Shown piece after piece: positions 19,601 to 31,030 of a stretch of DNA of 64,000 nucleotides (positions are counted from its first letter, which is position 1; every line of letters begins with the position of its first letter). Position numbers and translations under genes: made by a program. The notes under the pieces are model-generated. The model was not told the origin of the DNA, did no database searches, and worked only from the letters and a program-made list of their open reading frames with translations. The stretch comes from Haliclona indistincta (Eukaryota > Porifera > Demospongiae > Haplosclerida > Chalinidae): assembly GCA_964017065.1 (NCBI GenBank), contig OZ024790.1, positions 9,306,887 to 9,370,886 of the forward strand, given 5' to 3'.

Positions 19601-22070
19601 CTACCTGGCTAGAGTCGATAGACCCCAGTGCAGTGGTATCTATGTGAAGCCGAGGGATGTACGAAACATGGAGGGCGACACAAGTAGGTTTCCATCAAAA
19701 TTTTAACTTTTTGCACTTTTGTTGTTCAATAATAAAATGTGTTTTGATAGAGCTTTGAACTGTATGACGCTCTTTTTTCTACAAATTATATCACTGTGTA
19801 CTACATTATTTTGGTAGAGGGCAGTTTTGGTGAATTTTTGAGTTTTCACCAAAAATTGTGACACAAATTTTGGAATTTTGCCTGGGTTTTGGCAAATTTT
19901 TTTAGCCTTTAAAAATTACAATTATTGTATTGTCATGCAATTATCATTGCCGATCGGCAATGATATGTAGGGATGACCTCGAACTAAGATGGCGGCTACT
20001 CATGTGTGAAAATGAGTTTTCGCACATATCTCCACTGTTATACATTTCTACTGCATTTTCACTATCTCTAAGGGAATCTGAAGTGCGAGCGCTTGTAGGA
20101 AGTCTATGAAAGTCGCCGGGACTGCTTGCTTGTCGACGAAAATCAAGATGGCGACTCTCAGGGAGGCCGTTGAAGATCTTCGTTGTTGTAGCGTTTCTCG
20201 AGATTCTAGACATCTAGGATTGATCAGGCGATTGTTCTGAGCTTGGAAATACCTTTGGCGAAGCGAGTAGACGTTTCTAAAGTGGTAAACAAAAATCGCC
20301 GCCCACGCGAATTGTTCATCTTCTTCTTCTTTCTTCTTCTTTCTTCTTTCTTCTTTCAGTAAGCCTAGCGCTGTCCTGAGTGAACGAATCACTACCAAAC
20401 CTGCACAATTGCACGTGTATACATCTGGAATAGTGCACTTACTTCTTAGATAGGCATTAAACACTACCAGAAGGGAGTAATCCATGAAAAACATGGTTTT
20501 TGGGCCGTTTTGGACTGAAGACGCCATTAAATATTTAACCCTCTTGACGCTCGTATCATTAACTCCGCCCACATCAGTTTTGTAGCTATCTCGATCGATA
20601 CTGCGTTTTGTCTCTGCTCTGGACGCTTCAGCGCGCAAGCCAGAGGTATGAAATTTGTCTAGAGCAGTACTATACTCTAAGTAACACTGATCTGTTCGTT
20701 AAAGCTTCAGATGGCGGGTTAAAACTGACATACCCAGACGTGAACAAGTATTCTAAGTTACCGGCAGCAAGATTCTACGCACAGTAAGGTTCCTACACCA
20801 CGCAGATAAGTTGTAAAGGACTAGAAGCCTCTGTGAGTGCGATATTGACATCAACAAGGTTCTACTAGGCGTGCTCGCTCGTACTATTGGGCTTGCAGCA
20901 TCATGAGTTGTCAGTATTTAGTCTCTTCCTTCATCCATTACTGTACTAACAAGTATCATGTTGTCAAATCATACCTGGACTTGATATTTTGCTGTCTGCG
21001 TCCTTAACCTCTTTACTATTTTAAACCTTTCAATGAATGATTGGTAATAATTATTAAACATTATTTTAAACTACACTCCTTACTCTCCAGACCCTAGCTG
21101 TGCACGTTCACATCTGCTAGACTAGTAACTGCTGCTCACAGAGTTGTCAAAATGAAATAACATCTAACATAGAATACAAATAATAAGTTCAAACTGATAG
21201 TGATCAAAAAAGTAACAGGAACAAGTAAAGTAAAAAAGCTTTAATAAAAAACTGGAAAGTGTAGGGATGACTCTTAAAAAAGGAAAGGAACAAGATGGGA
21301 TGATGCTTGCAAAAGTAAAGGAACAAGATGGAATAATGCTAAGCTTGCAAATGTAAAAGTCCCAAGTATCCCTACATCAGCGGCTTGAAGGAGGACGCAG
21401 TCCGATGGAGTAATTGACGGTTGTAAATAACTAGAGGTATATGTGTTTAGGAGGACGCAGTCCGATCAAGTAGTTGACAGTTGTAAATAACTAGATGTAT
21501 CTGTGTTTGGAGGACGCAGTCCGATGAAGTAATTGATGGTTGTAAATAACTAGAGGTATCTGTGTTTAGGAGGATGCAGTCCGATGAAGTAGTTGACAGT
21601 TGTAAATAAGCTGCAGATAGCTGTGTTTGGAGGACGCAGTCCGATGAAGTAATCGAAGTAAGGTATAGGAAGAGGATTCCGTATTTGTCAGTTGCGTCGC
21701 AGCAAGCCGCTGATGTAGGGATACTTGGGACTTTTACATTTGCAAGCTTAGCATTATTCCATCTTGTTCCTTTACTTTTGCAAGCATCATCCCATCTTGT
21801 TCCTTTCCTTTTTTAAGAGTCATCCCTACACTTTCCAGTTTTTTATTAAAGCTTTTTTTAAATTAATTGATACCCTGCATTTTTTTACTCACTTCAGAGA
21901 GCAAGTATCGTGGTATGTGGCACAACCCAATTCACTTCAATATTCGATCACACTGTCTGAACAAGCTAGCTGAAATCTACAGTGGACTCCCTCTACAGTA
22001 TTGTGACATGGTAGCAGTCCCGTTCCCGTACCCAGTCTCACCTCTATTCACCAGATCAAATATTATATGA
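16586..22070 (+). CDS. Exostosin-like glycosyltransferase, GT64 domain, type II membrane protein (gene 1)
   Basis: Predicted Golgi/ER enzyme of the exostosin-like family, which transfers GlcNAc or GalNAc in heparan-sulfate linkage or chain synthesis. Exons: 16586-17282, 18316-18386, 19338-19683, 21898-22070, giving 428 residues from the first ATG; starts at 16622 or 16664 are also possible and would move the membrane helix closer to the N-terminus. A signal anchor (MVILVCVTLLIVVW) is followed by a basic stem, then the GT64 domain: FTMIMQTYNR, LLNHYNGVRHLDRIIIVWNN, NRLKAFPEIRTE, the nucleotide-sugar/metal motif AVLIMDDDI (D238-D240), GWYPRKH, CDDLAMNVVISDYLA and C-terminal SKYRGMW. Whole-protein length fits EXTL2-like proteins rather than full EXT1/EXT2. 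The exon phases match the second GT64 gene at 39669-42310, including a 71-nt DDD exon in each. A poly(A) signal AATAAA lies at 22089. Confidence 0.88.
17757..18003. repeat. Two-copy tandem duplication of about 120 bp
   Basis: TTGACAGTATTGAATACC...GCACGCATAAAAAAAGAC is repeated directly with small changes, in the first intron of GT64 gene 1. No coding signal is supported. Confidence 0.8.
18072..18253. mobile_element. Diverged CAGTGGAACC-type MITE
   Basis: The left end AATGGGACCTCTCTAATCCG and right end GGGGGTTCCACTGTAC resemble the TA-flanked family at 15696, 32280 and 41444, but with more mismatches. Inside the first intron of GT64 gene 1. Confidence 0.5.
19945..21850 (+). mobile_element. 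Composite fold-back element, family A relative (A')
   Basis: The same architecture as family A but largely different sequence: a terminal hairpin CATTGCCGATCGGCAATG, then GTAGGGATGAC and AAGATGGCGGCTAC, then an arm with a TTCTTTCTTCTTTC tract and AAGCCTAGCGC. It ends in a fold-back with arms at about 21240-21385 and 21707-21845, whose inner edges read CCCTACATCAGCGGCTT and the complement. The fold-back loop holds five ~60-bp tandem units with GAGGACGCAGTCCGATG (21390-21660). It occupies the third intron of GT64 gene 1. Confidence 0.65.
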
Positions 22071-23049
22071 TGATAACAAAAACAAGACAATAAAATTAAT
22101 ATTATTAATAATAATAACAAGATGTGCACTAAGAGATGTAACAATAAATACAAAACAATTACTAAATTTACACTATAGTTAATAAGCAAAGAAAAATAAA
22201 TAACAAAAAAATTTAAACAAAATTAATTTTGATTATTGTCAAAGAAGGTGTGGTCGACATTTTTGCTAGTTGGGCACGCCCATCTAGATTCGGGCAGCCA
22301 TGGGTTTCCTCCAGTCTTTCTTGTCTCTGGTGACTTCACAGTACGTGTGGGCACTTGCGTGTATTCTGGTTGTTATGGTCGTTTACATGTGGTACAGGTG
22401 AGCTAATTGAGAACATCAGACGCGTGCTGTGCATTAATTCTCTCAGTAAGTCGGTGTGACATGCATCTTGCTGAATGTATAGCCATGGAAAGATTTATGA
22501 TACAGCAATGCGTTGTGCGTTGCGTTGTAGCTAACGGCAATGTTTGCACGCATGGAGACACGACTAGTTAAGACACTTTATGCAAGAGTCAACACACACA
22601 CACACTAGCATTGTTACAGAGCAGAGCTAGAAGAGAAAGGGGTTGGTACAAGCACTGTGGAGAAAACTCGAATTTATATCGTCCATAAAGTATTAGCACC
22701 TAAAGTGTTGTGAAAATCACCGATTAAAAATCAATCATTAGTTTTGACCTGCTCTGCTGTTTTTTTTTCTCTCTCCAGTGTTGCTTACGTTCCGTTCAAG
22801 TTCTTCAAGAAGCAAGGCATCAAAGGACCTACACCAGTAGCTGTGTTTGGAAATGCACTTGAATTTGGAAAAAGACGATGTGGTATGTATAGCCAGTGCT
22901 CCTATACTACATGTATAGCTACGTCTGTTTGCATTGTCACACTATATGTATGCTTAACTGGTTTTGTGAGTTTCTACAACAAGCCTGTTAAATTTATCAC
23001 CTGGAACACTGAATGACAAACAGTGCTAGCAAGAGCAATTGGGAGCCTG

Positions 23050-23340
23050 AGTGAGTACAGCGGTTTTCCAAGATCTTGCTGAACAATCAACCGTCAATGG
23101 CCGACCGTAAACGAGGACTATGCATGCGCAATGTGATCTCAAGAGGAATGGATGCAGCTCTCAGAGCTCTTCTGACAGCTAGGCAGTTCAAATTACGGTG
23201 GAAGGAAGTAGTAGACGTCTACTTCTAACTTCTCTGCGGGTGTACACAATTGTTATCTTTTCACAGACAGAGTTACGAACACGCATGCGTGCGACGCTTG
23301 ACGGTACAGTATTGCAAGATCTCGGAAAACCGCTCTGTGT
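23050..23340. mobile_element. MITE in intron 2 of the P450 pseudogene
   Basis: ACAGCGGTTTTCCAAGATCTTGC at the left pairs with GCAAGATCTCGGAAAACCGCTCTGT at the right. No coding content. Confidence 0.55.
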
Positions 23341-25018
23341 GCTGTCTGCTGTGCAGGGCCCAGGGTATGTGTTCAGAAAAAAAACTCTAGTTATCCTAGG
23401 CACGAGAGGGTTAAGAGTCTTAAGGTATGTGTTTATCCAGGGACCAGTTGATTTCTACATGGAAATGACAACTAAGTATGGAAGAATGTGCGGGTAAGTT
23501 CTTGTGGGCAATAATTATAGTTCATGTTCCATCTATGTATGTACATGTGTCTAAAGCTACTATCTGGGATCTATTCCAGTCTATGTCGTCACTGATTCTG
23601 ATATGCTCAAGCAGATACTGGTCAAACAGTTTGACAACTTTACAGACAGAATCCCTGTGAGCAGTGTCGTAGTCAGTTGCTCTAAAATCTTGTTTTGTTC
23701 AAGGTTGATAACTTTAGGTCCATAATGGAATCTTTCAATGGTGGGTTACCACTTGACCTCCTTCTAATGCCAGGTGAAGAATGGAGGGAGTCACGTCGTC
23801 TTGTTACACCAACCTTCTCCTCCAAGAGCCTTAGACTGGTGAGAGAGAGAGAGAGGGAGGGAGGGAGGGAGAAAAAGGGGAGGGGAGGGAGAGAGAACGA
23901 ATAGTTCACTCCGCCTTAAATTAAACGGCTAGAGCACAAATTTAGAATTAATCCTGGTTTTTAACAAGATTGTGTTCCAGTTCAGTATGAATGGACTTGC
24001 AGCAGCTATTCATGTATAAACTATTCATTCTTAAGTATAGCATCGTGTTTCTTCTCTGTAGATGACGCCACTTGTTGAAAAGAGTTGCATGTCACTTGTC
24101 AAACGATTGGAGCTTGCAGCCCAGTCTGATAAAAGTGTTGAAATGAAGGAGTAAGTTGTGTCAGAAGCATGGACTTCCTTACTTATTCTTTTACAGGATA
24201 GCCAGTCAGTTCTCATTGGAGGTCATTCTGGCAACAGCTTTCGGGCATCAGATTGATATTCTTGGCGGAAAGGATGCTGACGATGAGCTCTACAAGGCCT
24301 CTAAAGTGATAATCAGTGGTCTGGATGACTCTGGAATTTCAGCATTTATGTCAGGAATAGCCATCATGTGTACGTAGTGACCTTTTCACTACTGCTGGTT
24401 TACTTCTTTATTTTTAGCTCATCTTCCTAATTTCGTCGTTCCACTTCTTGCCTCTGCCTTGGGTTATTTTATGTCGTCTTAAACCAAACCTGTGCTTCAT
24501 TTTGCTAATCTCACACGTTCATTGGTACAAGCTCGTCGCCGGATGCCTACCACCGACAGAGTGAGCCCGTAACTTTGTATATATAATCCTCATGTTTTTT
24601 TATTTTTTTTTTATTTTTGTGTTGGTACTAGGTGGATTTCATGCAGTTGTTGATCGATGCTAGCCCTGAGTCTAGTGAGGAGAAGGATACCAAGCCCTCG
24701 TCAAAGCGGTCACTCAGTGACGATGAAGTCGTCTCAATGGCAGTTATGTTCATTATCGTCGGTTTTGACACAACTAGCAATCTGCTTGGATTCACCTCAT
24801 ACCTGCTGGCTCTCAACCCTGACAAACAGGACAAGCTTCTCTCTGAGATTGATGAATACTATGCTGAGAACACCACAGTATGTGGGCATTATATTGAGTC
24901 CACTGATGGTTAATATTGAATTACAGGCTGATTTATACACTGCTGCCAACACCATAGAGTATGTGGAGTGTGTCCTGAATGAATCCCTGAGGATTTACCC
25001 TCCAACTCAACAGTAGGT

Positions 25019-25357
25019 CATGCCAGGAGCGCATAAAAGGAAGGAGCGTTTAGCCGTGATTTATCCAAACGTGAAGTGCGGCACTGTGAGGGTCCAAAAA
25101 ACTTCCATAATTTATTAGGAAGTTTTTGGCAAGCAGCCGTTCACCGGTCAGTGGCTTTGACGTGCTTGGTGTTCAGATCGCCAGCAAATCTGTCTGCCTT
25201 GCCTTTTCTGCCTACAAGACGGCCCATAGCTCACAGCAAACAGCTTGAAAATCACTGAAGACAGTAAGCCTCACTGCGGCAGAGTTTGTTTTTGGATATT
25301 CTATTGCGTGCATTGGAGTTGAACGCTCCTTCCTTTTATGCGCTCCTGGTCGTGCTA
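25019..25357. mobile_element. MITE family B copy 2
   Basis: Ends CAGGAGCGCATAAAAGGAAGG and CCTTCCTTTTATGCGCTCCTG, the sister of 11393-11745. It starts about 6 bp after the splice donor of exon 10 in the P450 pseudogene. Confidence 0.7.
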
Positions 25358-25880
25358 ATATTCTAATAATGATATGTTCATCATATCTTAGAGTGACTCG
25401 TGTGTGTAACAAGACCAGTGCTGTTGGTGATATCACTATACCAAAGGGAGCTATGATTGATATACCGATCTACATGCTCCAGCATCTACCAGAGTACTGG
25501 GATGAGCCAGAGGAGTTCATACCTGAACGGTTAGCCTACTTAGCTAGACTGCTTATATGTGAACACAAACAAACACTGTTCTTGTTCTTATAGTGTTCAC
25601 TACCCTGGTAAAACTGGCATATACTTTGCACATAATGTTACAGATATAGAGTGCCAAATGTCTAGAAAATAATTTATGCAACATATCTATTATGTACATA
25701 GCTTTGACATAGAAAACAAATTGTATTAGAGGCTTTAGAGACAGTGCCAAATGTCCAGAAAAACATAGTTCTACATAATTATTATGCAACATAATTATGT
25801 GCCAGTTTTACCTGACTTAAGTTCTAATACTAGACTCTCACTATAACTATGTAACATTCCAAACATAACATTCCACATGT

Positions 25881-26681
25881 ATATGTTGTGCGCAAACTAT
25901 GGATCGGGACAATCCATGGATTGCACTGCCCAAAGTATGGATCCGTGCTTTGCGCAACAATCCATGGATTGTCTGCTCAATCCATGGATCGCGCAAGCGA
26001 GGCACTCGAAGTATGGATCTCGGCCAAACCATAGATGCATGGACGCTCATGAGAAGCGACGGACCGCTCCACTGACGTTCGCCACTGAAGCTCCTCCGGC
26101 AGCAATGCTGCTCAACATGATTGCCTATAGCCTTATTCTAGCTAGTAAATATGTATACTGATCGAGGCAGCAAGGTTCAGATACATGTATGCAGTGATCA
26201 AACTAGCAATAGAAGGCCTCAGTAGAATCTTCAATAGACATCCCTGGATTCTTATTCTTCAATATCTAGTATTACAGCCTGCAATATTAGCAGAGATAGT
26301 TCATTGCAATTATAATCATCTGGAGAGAACATGGTGTGCCAGACGACTAAAACACAGCATGCCATTCAGTGGATCGCCCTTATCTTCACCAGCCGAAAGG
26401 TAAGCCACGATTTCCTTTTCCTTACTCTCGACCAATCACCTTCAAGTTGCTCCTTTCTTCTTCTGCACAAACGATTTTGTGATGCAGTCCTCGAAGGCGG
26501 CTTTTGACACTGAAATATGACTACTGAACTGCCCGAACGCCTAGTGACATGTGTGGTTGCGCAATCCATGGATCGCGCAAGTGCTGGGCAATCCATGGAT
26601 TGCCCGCGCAAAGCACTGATCCATACTTTGAGCAGCGCAATCCATGGATTGTCCCGATCCATGGTTTGCGCATAACATATA
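25881..26681. mobile_element. Fold-back element made of AATCCATGGATT palindromes
   Basis: Left end TTGTGCGCAAACTATGGATC and right end GATCCATGGTTTGCGCATAA are inverted. The 12-base palindrome CAATCCATGGATTG or close variants recurs several times in each end region (25910-26040, 26560-26660). The central part shows no gene. It lies in intron 11 of the P450 pseudogene. Confidence 0.65.
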
Positions 26682-27263
26682 TATTTTAGCCCTCGGAAGC
26701 CTTCTGCTAACCAGTAGTGAATTCTCTGTTTCCAGATTATAGCGAGGCTCTAGAAAGTATATTGAAAATGTTCCTGTGCATTGAATAGGCTCGAGCTACA
26801 AGTAGGTTGAAGTGCACTATAATTTACTACAGATTTCAAGCTGATAACAAAGCTAATCACCATCCCATGTCGTTCATGCCTTTTGGTTGGGGTCCACGTA
26901 ACTGCATTGGATCGAGGTTTGCTATGATGGAAGCTAAAATGGCTCTAGTTAGTGTCATGAGGAAGATCAAGTTTGAGCGTTCACCTGACACTGAGGTACG
27001 TATTGTACTGTATACGCATTACACACTCTATCACTCTTACTGTGCAGGTCCCTCTAAAGATAAAGCTCGGCTCCACGCTAAAAGCAGCTCACGTCAAGAT
27101 TGTTGCAAGAGATTGATCAGAGAATATTACTGCAAGAACTACTTCCAAAGATTTTTATTTTTATATAAACTTGAGTCATGTCTATGTAGTTATTAATAGT
27201 TATTAATTACGATTAGAGTAGGAGCTGGAACTGAGCCAAACTGAGCCGAAAACTGAAGTGAAG

Positions 27264-30200
27264 ATGGTTCAATCTCTAGTAGTATCGCTGGTGAATTCAC
27301 CTTACGTGTGGGCACTTGCCTGTGTCCTGGTTGTTTCGCTCGTTTACATGTGGTACAGGTGAGCTGAGCGGTCATGCATGCACTAGCTCACTCACTCACT
27401 CGTTTTCATCCATTGGTCATTTACATTTATGCTGTCTCTCGACTGTACGTCACATCGAGGCTGCTTGCATGCTGTTTTGTATCTAGCCAGCCTAGATATC
27501 GTGTTTTAACTGAACTCAATGAGATGCATGTCGTTACGCAACTATAATATACATGTACATGTAGTCCTGTTTTTTTCTCTCTCCAGTATTGCTTATGCTC
27601 CGTTCAAGTTCTTCAAGAAGCGAGGCATCAAAGGACCTACACCAGTAGCTGTGTTCGGAAATGCACTTGAATTTGGAAAAGCAGATGTGGTATGTCTAAA
27701 TTATGGTTTTTAGAAAGCTAAGAAAATAGCACATGTAAATAATCGACAATAATACTACATGTGGTTATATGTGTTAAGGGATGTTAAAATTACTGGTCAC
27801 AAATGAAGTCTTGTGGTCTATGTTTCTTCCTTGTAATGCGCCTATCATTGTCATGCCCCACTACCCCCAACACGGGATAGGGTAGGGGATTACGTGGGAT
27901 TTGTCAGCTGTTTGCTGCCCGAGGCCGAGGGGTGGGGCATTTGACACGTTCATATTTTTCAGTAAAACATAGGACATAGGGACATGTAGCATAGTGTTCT
28001 CTGTTTGGACTGTGGTCACCAGTAGGGGATGTGTAGGGGATTTGCAAGCCAATCGCTCCCCCACCCCTGGGGCATTGTAAAAACCACAAGCGCAAATCCC
28101 CACATTGCCCCACCTCGTCCCGTGTTGGGGGTGGTGGGGCGTGACATTGATAGGCGCATAAGTGCTCTACACTCTTATCGTTTAGGGTCCAATGGAGTTC
28201 TACATGGGAATGACAAATAAGTATGGAAAGCTGTGCGGGTAAGTGTATGCTCCCTGGTTAGACCTCACTATGCTACCTATCTGCGTGTCTTTCTACCTAA
28301 AGCTACTATCTGGGATCTCTTCCAGTCTATGTCGTCACTGATTCTGAAATGCTCAAGCAGATACTGGTCAAACAGTTTGACAACTTCACGGACAGATTCC
28401 CTGTGAGCAGTGTCATAGTCAGTTGCTCTAAAATCTTGTTCTGTTCCAGGTTGACAAAATTGAGCCTGTAATCAAGGCTTTTCTTGGCGGGTTACCACTT
28501 GACCTCACTCTAATGCCTGGTGAGGAATGGAGGGAGACACGTCGTCTTGTATCACCAACATTCTCCTCCAAGAGCCTTAGACTGGTACATACAATTTTTA
28601 ATAGTTTTTCGATTTTTGGTACATTTGGATTATTTTTGATACAATGCTTCTTATTTTTTGTTGTATAGATGACTCCGCTTGTTGAAAAGAGTTGTGCGTC
28701 ACTTGTCAAACGATTGGAGCTTGCTGCTCAGTCTGATAAAAGTGTTGAAATGAAGGAGTGCGTAATGTTGTACTGGGTTGAAAACTTTACATTGTCTTCT
28801 CAACTTGCAGTATATTTTGTCAGTACTCTATGGAAGTCATTCTGTCGACAGCTTTTGGGCACCAACTTGATATTCTGGGAGGGAAGGATGCTGAAGATGA
28901 GCTTTACAAAGCTGCTAAGGTGATGCTGAGCAATGCGAATGACACAGGAATCTCAGCATTTGTGTCTACCATGGCGATCATGTGTAAGCAGTCATTATGT
29001 CATTGACGACTAACTTTCATTGCTTCTGATCTTGAAATTACAGCTCACATTCCGAAGTTCTTCACTCATGTAATGGGCACTTTCTGCAGCTTTCTTCTGT
29101 CGTCCTACTCCAAACCAGCTGTACATCTTGTCAACCTCACACGTTCGCTGGTACAAGCTCGTCGCCGGATGCCTACCACAGACAGAGTGAGTCAGCAACT
29201 TTCCACTTTTTGTATTTAATGCTTTTTTTGTTTATTTTTTGTGTTGGTACTAGGTGGATTTCATGCAGTTGTTGATCGATGCTAGCTCTGAGTCTAGTGA
29301 GGAGAAGGACACCAAACCCTCGTCAAAGCGCTCGCTCAATGACGACGAAGTTGTCTCGATGGCGAATCTCTTCATCTTTGCTGGTTTTGACACCACTAGT
29401 AATCTGCTTGGATTCACCTCATACCTGCTGGCTCTCAACCCTGACAAACAGGACAAGCTTCTCTCTGAGATCGATGACTACTATGCTGAGAACACCACAG
29501 TATGTGGGGATTATATTGAGTCCACAAAGGGTTAATTTTGAATTACAGGCTGATTTATACACTGCTGCCAACGCCATAGAGTATGTGGAGTGTGTCCTGA
29601 ATGAATCTCTGAGGATTTACCCACCAACTCAACAGTATGTTCTTTGTTCGAACCATGCTGGGAGACTATCAATACATACATGCATGTATTCTGTGATCAT
29701 GTCACGTTAAGGCTAGTTTACGAGAAATTTTGATGTCCTGTACTTCTTGCAAGCTGAGGACCCTCTTTCAACGTGCAACTGCCTGCCTTCTTATTACCAT
29801 TTTGTTCATGTCAGTAACTGAGACTTCAGCTCGCGAGACTGCTTGCGTTGAGATAAAAATTAGACTGCAAAGCGACACTGACGCAAAGGTGGATTTTTAA
29901 ACATTTTTGCGATAACAAGCTCTTGTTTCGTAGATCGGCCTTAAATTTTCTACCAGATTAAATACTCTTGTTCCTTCTTTAGTTTCTGTTCATTTTAGGT
30001 TAACTCGATTATGTAACAAGACCTGTGCTGTTGGTGGTATCACTATACCGAAGGGAGCTATGGTTGATATACCAATCTACATGCTCCAGCATCTACCAGA
30101 GTACTGGGATGAGCCAGAGGAGTTCATACCAGAACGGTTAGTTTAGTTATCAGTGTTACACTTAGATTTCCTTTGCAAGGTATTCGCACACTTTTCTGTG

Positions 30201-30791
30201 TAGCCCAAACCAATTTCTTTGCCCGATTCCCAGGCCATTTTCTCTACAGGCTTGGGCACAAGGCAACATTGCATGCAAGCAAAAGTGAAGTTATGTTGCC
30301 ATTGGTAACAGAGCTGATAGTGTGTAATTTAGGCAGGAGAAAATTAAATTCGTCTAAATTTACTATTAAACTCTCTGTAACGCGAATTTCAGTCAATTCA
30401 CCAAAATTTGACCCTCGATAATTGGCTTGATTCTCAATTTATCTCATGGTTTGTACCTATAGCATTACAAAATTGTGTAAAAAGAAGTGCTCAATATCTC
30501 CTCCCACCATAGGTTTCAAGCTGATAATAAAGCTAATCACCATCCCATGTCGTTCATGCCTTTTGGTTGGGGTCCACGTAACTGCATTGGATTGAGGTTT
30601 GCTATGATGGAAGCTAAAATGGCTCTGGTTAGTGTCATGAGGAAGATCAAGTTTGAGCGTTCACCAGACACTGAGGTACATGCGTGTCATGCTAGCTATG
30701 TAGTAAATGTATTGTTGCCCAGGTCCCTCTCAAGATAAGGCTAGGCACCTTGCTGACTGCTGCTCACCTCAAAGTTGTTGCAAGAGAATAG
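27264..30791 (+). CDS. Cytochrome P450, clan 3 (CYP3/CYP5-like), intact
   Basis: Microsomal heme-thiolate monooxygenase; substrate unknown. Exons: 27264-27358, 27587-27689, 28186-28238, 28303-28402, 28450-28584, 28669-28757, 28811-28983, 29044-29186, 29254-29499, 29549-29634, 29999-30136, 30513-30675, 30723-30791; total 1593 nt, 530 residues, normal for a P450. Features: N-terminal ER anchor (YVWALACVLVVSLVYMW), WRETRRLVSPTFSSKSL (C-helix), oxygen-binding I-helix AGFDTT (340-345), ESLR (398-401), PEEFIPERF, and heme loop FGWGPRNCIG with ligand Cys478. PFGWGPRNCIG.RFA is typical of clan 3 (CYP3A, thromboxane synthase). Exon 4 uses an acceptor upstream of the more obvious TTCCAG; only that choice restores YYLGS.PVYVVTD. 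It is the downstream member of a tandem duplication whose upstream partner is broken. Confidence 0.93.
27837..28159. mobile_element. TGCGCCTATCA MITE
   Basis: Terminal inverted repeat of about 40 bp beginning TGCGCCTATCATTGTCATGC at left and ending GTGACATTGATAGGCGCA at right, with matching ACCCCCAACACGGGA inside. Located in intron 2 of the intact P450; absent from the sister gene. Confidence 0.75.
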
Positions 30792-31030
30792 ACAAAGCTA
30801 GTAGCATCGCACATCTATACCTACCGTAAAATTTTAGTCCAGTTGACTAAATTTTTGTGTTTGTAAAACATAATTATAAAATTATTACTCCAATATAAAA
30901 ATTAGATCTAATAATAATTATTTACAAAAGTGCAAAAAAATTTCATAACACGTTATGGTTAACCCTTTGACTACCGAATAAAGAGTCCGCGCTCTCTACT
31001 CTCTACTTTTTGTTGTAGTTTACAGAAGTT

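Larger units (their letters stand above)
22300..27116 (+). pseudogene. Cytochrome P450 (clan 3-like), disabled tandem copy
   Basis: Thirteen exons match the intact copy at 27264-30791: 22300-22397, 22779-22882, 23441-23493, 23557-23656, 23704-23838, 24062-24150, 24197-24369, 24418-24560, 24632-24877, 24927-25012, 25391-25529, 26833-26995, 27048-27116. All family landmarks remain: N-terminal anchor, WRESRR C-helix, I-helix with VGFDTTSN, ESLR K-helix, and FGWGPRNCIG heme loop. Exon 2 is 104 nt against 103 in the sister, which shifts the frame and gives a stop early in exon 3. Exon 8 has TAA (24480-24482) where the sister has TAC. The I-helix alanine of AGxDT is valine. Introns hold three MITEs. 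Two independent breaks point to a recent pseudogene; sequence error could explain one but less likely both. Confidence 0.85.

Noticed and set aside
20048..20638. Minus-strand frame of 196 codons
   Set aside because: Lies in the arm of the A' transposon, is rich in low-complexity Lys/Glu from a TTCTTC tract, and has no recognisable domain.
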